From positions 62,001-126,000 of the forward strand of contig NZ_FXTC01000011.1 in assembly GCF_900182655.1 (NCBI RefSeq): DNA of 64,000 nt, read 5' to 3'. Below the pieces are notes generated by a model. It searched no databases and was not told the origin of the DNA. It saw only the letters and a list, made by a program, of their open reading frames with translations. Each line of letters starts with the position of its first letter. The stretch's first letter is position 1. The DNA is from Chryseobacterium rhizoplanae (GTDB taxonomy: Bacteria; Bacteroidota; Bacteroidia; Flavobacteriales; Weeksellaceae). The translations under genes were made by a program, and so were the position numbers. Below, in pieces: positions 34,562 to 44,150 of this stretch.

Positions 34562-36031
34562 ATGAATAAAAATTACATTTACGCTCTGTTGAGCCTTTTC
34601 CTGTTTACCCTGGGAAATGCTCAGAATTATAAAAAACCTTTGGTTTCTGCCATCAAAGAAGCTGATCTTCGTACCGATATGTATCAGCTTGCTGCAGATC
34701 AGTTCTGGGGCCGTGAAGCAGGAACGCTGGATGAATTAAAAGTCTCCATGTGGCTTGCCGACAAAGCCAAAGAAGCAGGAATGAAACCTGCCGGAGATAA
34801 CGGAACATTTTTCCAGTTTTTTGATATGTACAGACATCAGGTAATTCCACAAAGCAGTCTGAAAATTGGAGACAATAGTTTAAAATTATGGAAAGATTTC
34901 CTTGTTGCAGAGCCTGTAAATGCTTCTGTAGACGCTGAAATAGTATATGCCGGAAATGCAGAGCCTGAAGATCTGGCAAAACTCAATATCAAAGGAAAAG
35001 TGCTTGCTGTAAACGCTTCAGATAAAAATATTTCTAAGGATATGACCCTTTTTGTAAGAAGATATCCGGGATTTGTAAGGAATAAATATTACAATAAAGC
35101 TTCTGAACTGGGAGCAAAAGCAATTATTTTCATCACCGATGACACCTCTGAACAAAGCTGGGTGGAAGTACTTCCTCAAATGACAAGAGGAAGCTACGGT
35201 GTGGAAGGATTAAGAGAAAAAATCACCAATAATATTCCTGTTTTATGGATCAAAAGAGAAAATGCAGGATGGGTAAAAAACAATCCTAAAGCTTCGCTGA
35301 ATCTGATCACTGAAACCTACAAATATCCATCTGTGAATATCATCGGAAAAATAGAGGGTACTGATCCGGTTCTTAAAAACGAATATGTTCTGCTAAGCGG
35401 ACACCAGGATCATGACGGAATCCGACATCCTGTAAAGAATGATACGATCTACAATGGTGCTGATGATAATGCAAGTACCTGTGTTGCGATGCTGGCAATG
35501 GCAAGAGCTTACAAAAAGCAGCCGGGAAAAAGAAGCATCCTGTTTGTTTTCCATGGAGCTGAAGAAAGAGGATTGCTAGGTTCCAGATGGCATGCAGCGC
35601 ATCCGGTTGTTCCAAAAGAGAAAATTGTAGCCGTACTTAATGGTGATATGATTGGAAGAAATGACAATAATGAAGCTGCTTTATTAGGAGGAAATGCTCC
35701 ACACAAGAATTCTGAAGAGCTTGTAAAAATGGCTGAAGAAGCCAATAATGAGAGTACAAAATTCAAATATCTGAAAGATTGGGATTCTCCGAGCCACGCT
35801 GAATATTTCTATTTCAGAAGCGATCATCTTCCTTATGCTAAAATTGGTATTCCTGCTATATTCTTCACGAGTGTACTGCATGATCAGTATCACACACCAC
35901 AGGATGAATCTGAGAACATCAATTACAAAAAGCTTTATAAAATGACGGAATGGATGTACAGAACATCATGGAAAGTTGCTAATGAAACAGAACGTCCGAA
36001 AGTAATTTCTAATTTTTCACTGGAAAGATAA
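34562..36031 (+). CDS. M28 family zinc metallopeptidase (aminopeptidase) with PA-like insert
   Basis: The 489-residue secreted enzyme has a signal peptide cleaved after residue 20 (GNA-Q). Residues about 110-230 form a PA-like lid domain (VYAGNAEPEDLAKLNIKGK). The M28 domain shows the full metal-ligand set: His281 in SGHQDH, Asp302 in GADDNAS, catalytic Glu334/Glu335 in HGAEERG, Asp362 in NGDMIG and His444 in DQYHTP. It probably removes N-terminal amino acids from peptides outside the cytoplasm. It is followed by a large repeat region. Confidence 0.9.
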   Translation: MNKNYIYALLSLFLFTLGNAQNYKKPLVSAIKEADLRTDMYQLAADQFWGREAGTLDELKVSMWLADKAKEAGMKPAGDNGTFFQFFDMYRHQVIPQSSLKIGDNSLKLWKDFLVAEPVNASVDAEIVYAGNAEPEDLAKLNIKGKVLAVNASDKNISKDMTLFVRRYPGFVRNKYYNKASELGAKAIIFITDDTSEQSWVEVLPQMTRGSYGVEGLREKITNNIPVLWIKRENAGWVKNNPKASLNLITETYKYPSVNIIGKIEGTDPVLKNEYVLLSGHQDHDGIRHPVKNDTIYNGADDNASTCVAMLAMARAYKKQPGKRSILFVFHGAEERGLLGSRWHAAHPVVPKEKIVAVLNGDMIGRNDNNEAALLGGNAPHKNSEELVKMAEEANNESTKFKYLKDWDSPSHAEYFYFRSDHLPYAKIGIPAIFFTSVLHDQYHTPQDESENINYKKLYKMTEWMYRTSWKVANETERPKVISNFSLER

Positions 36032-36046
36032 TTGATAAGGAAAAAA

Positions 36047-36188
36047 ATTTAACCATTAAGAAGAATTTAGATTATAAGGAAAGTTAAGATTCAAATGAAT
36101 TTGAATAAAGCATTCTGCTTAATAAATATCTGAAGATATTTTCCTTCATTATTCTTAAAAACTTAACCATCCTTAATGGTTTAAAATA
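36047..36188. repeat. Element A, copy 1 (about 140 bp, terminal inverted repeats)
   Basis: It starts TTAACCATTAAG and ends CTTAATGGTTTAA, near-perfect terminal inverted repeats. Internal small palindromes are ATTCAAAT/ATTTGAAT and ATATCT/AGATAT. The second copy is at 36511-36650. The look is MITE-like, but no target-site duplication was proven. Confidence 0.8.
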
Positions 36189-36208
36189 ATTTTTAATTAA
36201 TGATACTT

Positions 36209-36407
36209 CTTTTGTCTTAAAACAAAAGAATCAAAAATTCAAGACTTAGAAACTTCCGCTAAAAATGAAATCTGTTCTCTAAAAACTCTAAAACTCGTGC
36301 GGTAGCAATGTATGTTTAGAATCATATTATGTCCCGCACTCAGACAGTAGAGTTTTTTTAACGTTCTCAGAATTCATTTTCTTAACGCTCCAGTTTCTTA
36401 TGTCATT
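36209..36407 (+). repeat. Element B, copy 1 (199 bp, candidate structured RNA)
   Basis: This 199-bp unit is repeated with the same length at 36747-36945. It starts with the hairpin CTTTTGT…ACAAAAG. Its second half has a 10-bp stem, AAAAACTCTA (36281-36290) with TAGAGTTTTT (36348-36357), enclosing GTGCGG (36297-36302) with CCGCAC (36334-36339). The outer stem runs into T7, like an intrinsic terminator on the plus strand. Confidence 0.8.
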
Positions 36408-36426
36408 TGACATTGCCAAAAACATA

Positions 36427-36510
36427 AAAGCTTCACAAATTGTGAAGCTTTTTTCATCATTGTGTTTTTAGAATCTGATTGACTACGAAATAATTTAATA
36501 TTGAATATGT
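36427..36510 (+). repeat. Element C, copy 1 (terminator-like)
   Basis: It begins with the hairpin AAAAGCTTCACAA / TTGTGAAGCTTTTTT and continues to TTGAATATGT. The second copy at 36654-36737 is nearly identical. Confidence 0.75.
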
Positions 36511-36650
36511 ATTTAACCATTAAGTAAAATTAAGATTGTAAGGAAAGTTAAGATTCAAATGAATTTGAATAAAGCATTCAGCTTATTAAATATCTGAAGA
36601 TATTTTCTTCATTATTCTTAAAATTTTAATCCTTCTTAATGGTTCAAAAA
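36511..36650. repeat. Element A, copy 2
   Basis: It carries the same terminal inverted repeats and internal palindromes as 36047-36188, with scattered substitutions and short indels. It is directly abutted by element C on both sides. Confidence 0.8.
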
Positions 36651-36653
36651 ATA

Positions 36654-36737
36654 AAAGCTTCACAGATTGTGAAGCTTTTTTCATCATTGTGTTTTTAGAA
36701 TCTGATTGTGTACGAAATAATTTAATATTGAATATTT
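36654..36737 (+). repeat. Element C, copy 2 (terminator-like)
   Basis: Hairpin AAAAGCTTCACAG / TTGTGAAGCTTTTTT, then the same 55-bp tail as copy 1. The stem changes from A-T to G-T, so the fold is kept. Confidence 0.75.
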
Positions 36738-36746
36738 GTTATTGTT

Positions 36747-36945
36747 CTTTTGTCTTGAAACAAAAGAACCAAAAATTCAAAACTTAGAAACTTCCGCTAA
36801 AAATGAAATCTGTTCTCTAAAAACTCTAAAACTCGTGCGGTAGCAATGTATGTTTAGCATCATATTTTGTCCCGTACTCAGACAGTAGAGTTTTTTTAAC
36901 GTTCTCAGAATTCATTTTTTTAACGCTGCAGTTTCTTATGTCATT
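36747..36945 (+). repeat. Element B, copy 2 (199 bp, candidate structured RNA)
   Basis: The outer stem (36819-36828 with 36886-36895) is unchanged from copy 1. The inner stem has CCGTAC instead of CCGCAC, so one G-C pair becomes G-U and folding is preserved. It ends 45 bp from the convergent ilvA stop. Confidence 0.8.
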
Positions 36946-36990
36946 AATATGGTCGATAAAAGAAAATTTCTGTGTTTAATAAACATTCCT

Positions 36991-38253
36991 TTAAATAAGA
37001 AGATTCATCAGTGAAGGGTCATTGTTCAGATAGTTGACAAAAAAATCATATTGTTTCATCTTATCGATTAAAGGAGTGAAATCTTTATTTTGTTTCAGAG
37101 CAATTCCTACCACTGCAATACCCTTTTCTTTTGAATTTTTCTGGGTGTATTCAAAATAGGTGATGTCATCATCAGGCCCCAGCACATCCATTACAAAGGT
37201 TTTCAATGCTCCCGGACGCTGTGGAAATCTGACCAGGAAATAATGTTTTAATCCTGCATAAAGCAACGCTTTTTCCTTGATTTCTTCCATACGGGTAATA
37301 TCATTATTGCTTCCACTGATGATGCAGACTACATTTTTACCTTTTATTTCATTCCCATATTTTTCCAATGCAGCCACTGAAAGAGCTCCTGCAGGTTCTA
37401 CAACAATGGCATCTTTATTATATAATGACAATATGGTTTCACATACGAGTCCTTCATCTACCGTAGCCATATCGTGCAAGATATTTTTACAACGTTCAAA
37501 AGTAAGATCTCCCACCTTCTGCACAGCTGCTCCATCTACAAACCGGCTGATCTTTTCAAGAAGGACAGGCTTTCCTTTTTCCAGCGCTTTTTTCATACTT
37601 GCTGCCGCCGAAGGTTCTACCCCAATGATTTTTGTCTCCGGGGACAGATGCTGAAATACGGAACAAATTCCTGCTGCCAGTCCTCCACCTCCAATCGGGA
37701 CAAAAAGATAATCAACAATACCTTCAGCCTGCTCCAGAATCTCCAGTGCTGTTGTGGCCTGCCCTTCAATGATCGCAGGATCATCAAAAGGATGGATAAA
37801 TGCGCTGTTATGATCTTCACAAAACCTCAGCGCAGCATCTTTAGCCGCATCAAATGTATCTCCAAACAAAATGACTTCAATATATTCTCCCCCGAACATT
37901 TTCACCTGTTCAAGTTTTTGTCCGGGTGTTGGTAAAGGCATGAAAATAGTACCTTTCACCTTCATAGTATGACAGGCAAAAGCCACTCCCTGTGCATGGT
38001 TTCCGGCACTGGCACACACGACTCCTTTTGAGAGTTCTTCCGGTGACATCGTTGCCATCTTATTATAGGCTCCTCTTATTTTATAGGATCTTACCCTTTG
38101 AAGATCTTCTCTTTTGAAACGGATATTCGCCTCATAAATAGCTGACAGATTGTTATTGACAGCCAAAGGTGTTTTTACCACTACATTTTTTAATCGTTCC
38201 TCCGCTTTATAGACATTCTCTAAAACGGAGGAACTTATTTCCTCTTTCATCAT
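36991..38253 (-). CDS. ilvA: Threonine ammonia-lyase (threonine deaminase)
   Basis: IlvA makes 2-oxobutanoate from threonine, the first committed step to isoleucine. The 420-residue protein has the PLP-lysine motif SYKIRGAYNKM (Lys58), the phosphate loop (GGGGLAAG near residue 188) and a C-terminal ACT-like regulatory domain (KHYFLVRFPQRPGALKTFV, then FEYTQKNSKEKGIAVVGI), so feedback control by isoleucine is likely. It starts 12 bp after ilvC and is the last gene of the ilv cluster. Confidence 0.95.
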   Translation of the reverse strand: MMKEEISSSVLENVYKAEERLKNVVVKTPLAVNNNLSAIYEANIRFKREDLQRVRSYKIRGAYNKMATMSPEELSKGVVCASAGNHAQGVAFACHTMKVKGTIFMPLPTPGQKLEQVKMFGGEYIEVILFGDTFDAAKDAALRFCEDHNSAFIHPFDDPAIIEGQATTALEILEQAEGIVDYLFVPIGGGGLAAGICSVFQHLSPETKIIGVEPSAAASMKKALEKGKPVLLEKISRFVDGAAVQKVGDLTFERCKNILHDMATVDEGLVCETILSLYNKDAIVVEPAGALSVAALEKYGNEIKGKNVVCIISGSNNDITRMEEIKEKALLYAGLKHYFLVRFPQRPGALKTFVMDVLGPDDDITYFEYTQKNSKEKGIAVVGIALKQNKDFTPLIDKMKQYDFFVNYLNNDPSLMNLLI

Positions 38254-38265
38254 CTTGTATAAGTA

Positions 38266-39312
38266 TTAATTGTTTTCGGGTCTCAGGCTTCGTACGGTCT
38301 TGCCGGCCTTCCACATTTCGCTTTCTCTTAACTCTGTAAGTTCTACTTCCAGTTTTTCACGATAATCCGGCTTGCTGTTACTGTCGATCGAACGTTGTGC
38401 TTCATTTCCTTTGGCAACGTTGTCATACAATTCTTCAAATAAAGGCGAAGTAGCATCTCTGAAACGTTTCCACCAATCTAAGGCTCCTCTCTGAGCAGTT
38501 GTGCTGCAATTGGCATACATCCAGTCCATCCCGTTTTCTGCCACTAAAGGCATTAATGACTGCGTAAGTTCTTCCACCGTTTCATTAAAGGCTTCAGAAG
38601 GGCTGTGTCCGTTTTTTCTCAATACATCATACTGAGCAGCAAATATTCCCTGTACGGCACCCATTAATGTTCCGCGTTCTCCGGCAAGGTCGCTGTAAAC
38701 TTCTTTTTTAAAATCGGTTTCAAACAGATACCCGCTTCCTATCGCAATACCCAATGCAGTTACTCTTTCTCTGGCTTTTCCTGTAGCATCCTGATATACG
38801 GCAAAACTGCTGTTCAGACCTCTGTTCTGCAGAAACATTCTTCTTAGCGACGTTCCTGAACCTTTCGGTGCTACCAGAAATACATCTACATCAGCTGGAG
38901 GAACAATTCCTGTACGTTCGCTGAAAGTAATCCCGAAACCATGAGAAAAGTATAATGCTTTTCCTGGGGTAAGGTGTTGTTTTACTTTTGGCCAGTATTC
39001 AATCTGTGCAGCATCGCTCAGAAGGTAGCAGATTATGGTTCCTTTTTCTAAAGCTTCTTCGATTTCAAATAAAGTTTCTCCCGGTACAAATCCGTCTGCA
39101 ATTGCTTTATCCCATGATTTGGAGTTCTTTCTCTGCCCTACAATGACATTAACTCCGTTATCTTTCTGATTCAAAGCCTGTCCGGGTCCCTGTACTCCAT
39201 ATCCAATTACGGCTACGACTTCATTTTTTAATACTTCCTGAGCTTTTTCCAACGGAAATTCATTTCTTGTTACTACATTTTCTTCTACTCCTCCAAAATT
39301 CAATTTTGCCAT
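38266..39312 (-). CDS. ilvC: Ketol-acid reductoisomerase (NADP+)
   Basis: IlvC isomerises and reduces acetolactate or acetohydroxybutyrate in valine and isoleucine synthesis. The 348-residue protein has a GYGVQGPGQ dinucleotide motif (38-46), unlike the common GYGSQGHAH but typical of some Bacteroidota enzymes. The following loop GQRKNSKSW, with Arg, Lys and Ser, fits NADPH binding. The single knotted C-terminal domain with catalytic acidic residues (DLAGERGTLMGAVQG) is complete. It lies 45 bp after ilvN and 12 bp before ilvA. Confidence 0.95.
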   Translation of the reverse strand: MAKLNFGGVEENVVTRNEFPLEKAQEVLKNEVVAVIGYGVQGPGQALNQKDNGVNVIVGQRKNSKSWDKAIADGFVPGETLFEIEEALEKGTIICYLLSDAAQIEYWPKVKQHLTPGKALYFSHGFGITFSERTGIVPPADVDVFLVAPKGSGTSLRRMFLQNRGLNSSFAVYQDATGKARERVTALGIAIGSGYLFETDFKKEVYSDLAGERGTLMGAVQGIFAAQYDVLRKNGHSPSEAFNETVEELTQSLMPLVAENGMDWMYANCSTTAQRGALDWWKRFRDATSPLFEELYDNVAKGNEAQRSIDSNSKPDYREKLEVELTELRESEMWKAGKTVRSLRPENN

Positions 39313-39357
39313 TTTTTTTGATTTTATAATTATTGATTATGATGTTTAATTTTATGT

Positions 39358-39639
39358 TTAGCTTGCATATTCTACAGCTGTCAGGTATGGATTTCTGTGA
39401 TAATGCACTTCCAGAACGTCTACCTGTTTTTCCATTTGTCGGCTGATCTTCTGAACAGAATCTTCCGTTTCTCTGATCACGATGACAAACTTTTTAACTT
39501 TTTCTATTTCTGAAGGACCTACATTGAAGGTCACCATAGAAATTCTTCTTCTTGAAAAAATAGCATTGATCCGGCCGATCAATCCTAAATAATCTTCTGT
39601 ATACGCTGTAATGGTATATTCTTTATGATCTGTTTTCAT
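39358..39639 (-). CDS. ilvN: Acetolactate synthase small (regulatory) subunit, ACT-only
   Basis: The 93-residue protein consists of essentially one ACT domain (EYTITAYTEDYLGLIGRINA, then FSRRRISMVTFNVGPSEIEK). It lacks the C-terminal domain of longer IlvH subunits. It should bind valine or isoleucine and control the IlvB enzyme encoded 11 bp upstream. Confidence 0.9.
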   Translation of the reverse strand: MKTDHKEYTITAYTEDYLGLIGRINAIFSRRRISMVTFNVGPSEIEKVKKFVIVIRETEDSVQKISRQMEKQVDVLEVHYHRNPYLTAVEYAS

Positions 39640-39650
39640 TTTTTTTATTT

Positions 39651-41375
39651 TTAAAATTTATTATTCAGTACAATTTCTGAAACACTTTTCCCTTGAGGAA
39701 TCATGGGGAATACGTTGTGTTCTTTTCCCGTCATGACCTCAAGAAGGAAAGATCCTTTGTGATCAAGCATTTCCCGAAGCGCTCCTTTCAACTCTTCTCT
39801 TTCAGTTACCCTGCTTCCCGGAATATTATATCCTTTTGCTACCTGAACGAAATCGGGACTCTGAATATCCACTGAGGAATATCTTTCTTCGTGAAACAAT
39901 TCCTGCCATTGTCTTACCATTCCCAGATAACAGTTATTAAGGATTAAAATTTTAACCTCAGGATGATACTGCATAATGGTTCCCAACTCCTGAATATTCA
40001 TTTGAGCACCTCCATCTCCCATGACAGCAATTACAGGACGTCCAGTCTCTGCGTAGGATGCTCCTATTGCGGCAGGAAGACAGAATCCCATGGTTCCCAA
40101 TCCGCCACTCGTTACGTTGGTCCGGGGATTTTTAAATTTAGAATAACGGCATGTTGCCATCTGATGCTGTCCCACGTCGGTTACAATTACCGCCTCTCCT
40201 TCTGTCATCTCGTTCAGATAACGGATAACTTCCCCCATTGTAATTTCTCCTTCTTCAGGAAAAAGTTCTGTATTGATGAGGTTGATACTTTCAATTTCAT
40301 GACAGTTTTTAAATCTTTCATGCCATTCCGGGTATTCTCTTTTTGTAATCCATTTTCTAAGAAACGGAAGGGTGTGTTTACAGTTTCCAAGAACCGGAAC
40401 ATCTACTTTTACATTTTTATTGATCTCTGCCTTATCGATGTCCAAATGAATGATTTTTGCCTGTTTCGCATACTGATCCAATCTTCCTGTCACACGGTCA
40501 TCGAAGCGCATTCCGATGGCAATCAATACATCACATTCATTGGTTAATATATTCGGTCCATAGTTTCCATGCATTCCTACCATTCCAACGGCTTGCGGAT
40601 GATCAGTAGGAATAGTACTCATTCCTAAAACCGTCCATGCCACCGGAATCCCTGATTTTTCGGCAAACTCTAAAAACTCTTTTTCAGCATTTCCCAGCAT
40701 AATCCCCTGCCCGGCGATAATGAAGGGTTTTTCTGCCTCATTGATCAACTGTGCCGCTTTTTCAATATTTTCAAAACATGGATCAGGATCTGGTTTATAG
40801 CTTCTCAATGAATGACATGGAGAATATCCTTTATAATCAACAGATTGCAGCTGGGCATTTTTAGTAACATCAATCAGGACAGGACCAGGACGGCCTGATT
40901 TTGCGATGTAGAATGCTTTTGCCAGTACTTCTGGAAGCTCATTGGCATCAGTCACCTGATAATTCCATTTGGTAACCGGACTTGTAACATTCATTACATC
41001 TATTTCCTGAAAGGCATCGGTTCCGAGAAGGTGTTCAAAAACCTGCCCTGTAATGCAAACAAGCGGAGTATTATCCAGTAGCGCATCAGCCAGCCCTGTT
41101 ACAAGATTGGTAGCTCCGGGACCACTGGTTGCCAACACAACACCTACTTCTCCAGAAACTCTTGCCAGCCCTTGCGCTGCATGTACCGCAGCCTGTTCGT
41201 GACGTACAAGCACATGTTTCAGGTTCTTCTGATAGTCATAAAGAGCATCATAAATAGGGATAATAGCACCTCCGGGATATCCGAAAACTGTTTTTATGCC
41301 TTCGTTAAGAAATGCTTCCAGAATGATCCGGCTTCCGCTAAGTTGTATTTCTGTTGATAAATTCAGGTTTTCCAT
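39651..41375 (-). CDS. ilvB: Acetolactate synthase large (catalytic) subunit
   Basis: IlvB condenses pyruvate with pyruvate or 2-oxobutanoate using thiamine diphosphate. The 574-residue protein has the activating Glu in RHEQAAVHAAQG, the FAD-binding centre typical of the family, and the diphosphate/Mg site MGDGGAQMNIQELGT with NN downstream. It starts 6 bp after the ilvD stop and is followed by the regulatory subunit. Confidence 0.97.
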   Translation of the reverse strand: MENLNLSTEIQLSGSRIILEAFLNEGIKTVFGYPGGAIIPIYDALYDYQKNLKHVLVRHEQAAVHAAQGLARVSGEVGVVLATSGPGATNLVTGLADALLDNTPLVCITGQVFEHLLGTDAFQEIDVMNVTSPVTKWNYQVTDANELPEVLAKAFYIAKSGRPGPVLIDVTKNAQLQSVDYKGYSPCHSLRSYKPDPDPCFENIEKAAQLINEAEKPFIIAGQGIMLGNAEKEFLEFAEKSGIPVAWTVLGMSTIPTDHPQAVGMVGMHGNYGPNILTNECDVLIAIGMRFDDRVTGRLDQYAKQAKIIHLDIDKAEINKNVKVDVPVLGNCKHTLPFLRKWITKREYPEWHERFKNCHEIESINLINTELFPEEGEITMGEVIRYLNEMTEGEAVIVTDVGQHQMATCRYSKFKNPRTNVTSGGLGTMGFCLPAAIGASYAETGRPVIAVMGDGGAQMNIQELGTIMQYHPEVKILILNNCYLGMVRQWQELFHEERYSSVDIQSPDFVQVAKGYNIPGSRVTEREELKGALREMLDHKGSFLLEVMTGKEHNVFPMIPQGKSVSEIVLNNKF

Positions 41376-41381
41376 ATACTT

Positions 41382-43064
41382 TTATTGAGTGATTTCGTCC
41401 GTTACACAGCCTTCAGCAGCCGATGATACTGTTAATGCATATTTATAAAGCAGTCCTTTCTGTACTTTAAGAGGTGGTTTTTGCCATCCTTTTTTTCTTC
41501 TTTCAATTTCTTCGTCTGAAACTTTGAGCTGTATGATATTGTTTACGGCATCAATTTCAATGAGGTCATTATCATTTACAAAGGCGATCAGACCTCCTTC
41601 GTGAGCTTCCGGAGTGATGTGACCCACTACAAATCCATGGGTTCCTCCACTAAATCTTCCGTCTGTAATCAAGGCAACGCTGCTTCCCAGACCGGCTCCA
41701 ATCAACGCACTGGTAGGTTTCAGCATTTCCGGCATTCCGGGAGCACCTTTCGGACCTTCATTTCGGATGACGATAACATCACCATGTTGTACGGTACCAT
41801 CCTGAATTCCTCTGATCAGATTTTTTTCGCCATCAAATACACGGGCTTTCCCTACGAAACGTTCACCTTCTTTCCCTGTGATCTTTGCTACACTCCCTTT
41901 CTCAGCAAGGTTTCCGTACAGAATTCTCAGATGTCCGGTAGCTTTTACAGGTTCTGACAATGGTTTTATAATTTTCTGTGTATTAAAATCCAGATCTGGA
42001 ACATTTTCTAAATTCTCGGCTAATGTTTTCCCGGTTACCGTTAAACAATCACCGTGTAATAATCCCTGGTTTAAAAGATATTTCATTACTGATGGTATTC
42101 CTCCGTGCTCATACAGATCCTGCATCAGGTATTTTCCGCTTGGCTTTAGATCTGCCAGCACCGGAGTTTTATCACTCATCTTCTGGAAATCATCCTGAGT
42201 AAGAGGCACTCCAACACTTTTTGCCATGGCTATAAAATGTAAAACCGCATTGGTACTTCCTCCTAAAATAACAATCATGCGAAGAGCGTTTTCAAAAGCT
42301 TTACGGGTCATGATATCCGATGGTTTGATGTCTTTTTCCAATAATATTTTCAGATATTTTCCTGCTTCATAACATTCTTCCTGTTTTTCTTTACTCAAAG
42401 CAGGGTTGGAAGAGGAATACGGAAGACTCATTCCTAATGCTTCTATCGCCGAGGCCATTGTATTGGCTGTATACATTCCACCGCATGCGCCTGCTCCAGG
42501 ACAGGAGTTCTTTACAACCCCATCAAAATCTTCTTGAGAGATTTCTCCTGCAATTTTTTTTCCCAAGGCCTCAAAAGCAGAAACAATGTTAAGCTGTTCA
42601 CCTTTATAACAACCGGGAGCAATAGTTCCTCCGTAGACCATGATGGATGGCCTGTTCAGTCTTCCCATCGCAATAATAGTTCCCGGCATATTTTTATCAC
42701 AGCCCGGCAATGCGATCAATCCGTCATAATATTGAGCTCCGCAGATGGCTTCAATGCTGTCAGCAATTACATCACGGCTTACCAGAGAGTAACGCATTCC
42801 CTCTGTTCCGTTGCTCATCCCGTCACTCACTCCAATGGTGTTAAAAATTAATCCGGCTAACCCATGATTCCATGTTCCCTTTTTTACAACCTGAGCCAGA
42901 TCATTCAAATGCATATTGCAGGTATTTCCGTCATAACCCATACTGGCAATTCCGACCTGAGCCTTGTGCATATCTTCTTCTGTAAATCCTATCCCGTACA
43001 ACATTGCTTTGGCTGCGGGCTGTTCGCTGTTCTGCGTGAATGTTTTTGAATATTTATTTAACAT
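41382..43064 (-). CDS. ilvD: Dihydroxy-acid dehydratase
   Basis: IlvD dehydrates dihydroxy acids to the 2-oxo precursors of valine and isoleucine. The 560-residue protein has the iron-sulfur cysteines in GCDKNMPGT and CPGAGACGGMYTANTM and a complete C-terminal domain (ITDGRFSGGTHGFVVGHI). A 180-bp spacer separates it from ilvE. That spacer has a 26-codon frame without a terminator, which I do not call a gene. Confidence 0.97.
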   Translation of the reverse strand: MLNKYSKTFTQNSEQPAAKAMLYGIGFTEEDMHKAQVGIASMGYDGNTCNMHLNDLAQVVKKGTWNHGLAGLIFNTIGVSDGMSNGTEGMRYSLVSRDVIADSIEAICGAQYYDGLIALPGCDKNMPGTIIAMGRLNRPSIMVYGGTIAPGCYKGEQLNIVSAFEALGKKIAGEISQEDFDGVVKNSCPGAGACGGMYTANTMASAIEALGMSLPYSSSNPALSKEKQEECYEAGKYLKILLEKDIKPSDIMTRKAFENALRMIVILGGSTNAVLHFIAMAKSVGVPLTQDDFQKMSDKTPVLADLKPSGKYLMQDLYEHGGIPSVMKYLLNQGLLHGDCLTVTGKTLAENLENVPDLDFNTQKIIKPLSEPVKATGHLRILYGNLAEKGSVAKITGKEGERFVGKARVFDGEKNLIRGIQDGTVQHGDVIVIRNEGPKGAPGMPEMLKPTSALIGAGLGSSVALITDGRFSGGTHGFVVGHITPEAHEGGLIAFVNDNDLIEIDAVNNIIQLKVSDEEIERRKKGWQKPPLKVQKGLLYKYALTVSSAAEGCVTDEITQ

Positions 43065-43244
43065 ATTTTTCCTGCATTTTCTATTATTTTCCTTTCTTTA
43101 AAATGGAGTTCTTTACTAAATTTCGATCCAAAACTACATTTTGTAATATTCTTTTCATTTTCATTTTTTATAAAAATTACAATATTCAATCGTTTTAAAA
43201 ACAGATACATTTTACTGATAATCAAATATTTAAAATCTAAAAAT

Positions 43245-44117
43245 CTACAATGACAGAACTCTTACCAATTTCAAATATGCCTGCTGTACTCTCCCGCTTG
43301 CAGTCTCTTCCCAGTTCCTCGTAAAGGGAACATCATCAAGAGAATCCAGGGCAACAATTTCTGCTGCTGTACCACAGAAAAAGCCAGCATCTGCACCACG
43401 CATTTCTTCCGGTTTAAAAAAGGTCTCTTTCACAGGAATGTTTAGCTCATTACAAATCTCCATAACGGTTTGTCTGGTGATTCCCGGAAGAATGCTCCCT
43501 TTGGCTGGAGTAAACAAAACCCCATCTTTTTCGTAGAAAACATTGGCCCCGGAACTTTCGGCAACGTTTCCGTTTTCATCCAATACCAACGCTTCATCAT
43601 AGCCTTTGTCTTTGGCATCCTGGCAGGCCAATATTGAGTTTACGTAATGTCCTCCTACTTTGGCTTCAACCTTGAAAGCTTTAGGATTAGGACGTTGAAA
43701 AGGGGAAGTCATAATTTTCATTTTATCTGCCAGATAGCCGTTATTCCATTCCCAGGCAAGAAGCGACAGATAAGATTTTTGTCCTTTTGAAAGGGACATA
43801 TTGGGTGAGCACGTGACCAACGGACGGATATAAGCATCTGTAAAACCATTACGATCCAGAAGTTCATAAGTAAGTTCTGTAAGCTGGTTCACAGAATAAT
43901 CGAAGGGAATATGCATTAACTCAGCTGATCTTTTTAGCCTTTCATAATGTTCTTTTGCTTTGAAAATCCTGGCTCCATGATCGGTGCTGTAAGATTTAAT
44001 TCCTTCAAAAACAGAGTAACCATAGTGAAGTGATTGTCCATACAGATCTGTTCCGGCATCTTTCGCTTTCATAAATTTTCCGTCAAAGTAGATGGTCGTG
44101 TCGTCGTTGTAATACAT
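43245..44117 (-). CDS. ilvE: Branched-chain amino-acid aminotransferase
   Basis: IlvE carries out the last transamination to isoleucine, valine and leucine. From MYYNDDTTIYFDGKFMKAKD the protein is 290 residues, with PLP-binding Lys153 in EAKVGGHYVNS and the class IV motif EALVLDENGNVAESSGAN with ILPGITR. A longer frame starting at GTG 44216 would run through the attenuator and was rejected. It is the first gene after the tandem attenuators and so heads the ilv cluster. Confidence 0.95.
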   Translation of the reverse strand: MYYNDDTTIYFDGKFMKAKDAGTDLYGQSLHYGYSVFEGIKSYSTDHGARIFKAKEHYERLKRSAELMHIPFDYSVNQLTELTYELLDRNGFTDAYIRPLVTCSPNMSLSKGQKSYLSLLAWEWNNGYLADKMKIMTSPFQRPNPKAFKVEAKVGGHYVNSILACQDAKDKGYDEALVLDENGNVAESSGANVFYEKDGVLFTPAKGSILPGITRQTVMEICNELNIPVKETFFKPEEMRGADAGFFCGTAAEIVALDSLDDVPFTRNWEETASGRVQQAYLKLVRVLSL

Positions 44118-44150
44118 GTTATAGAGGTTTAAAAAATTAACAAAAGGGAA

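Noticed and set aside
43065..43244. 26-codon frame (MKMKRILQNVVLDRNL start) as a third ilv leader peptide
   Set aside because: There is no terminator hairpin after it, and branched-chain codons are scattered, not in a run.
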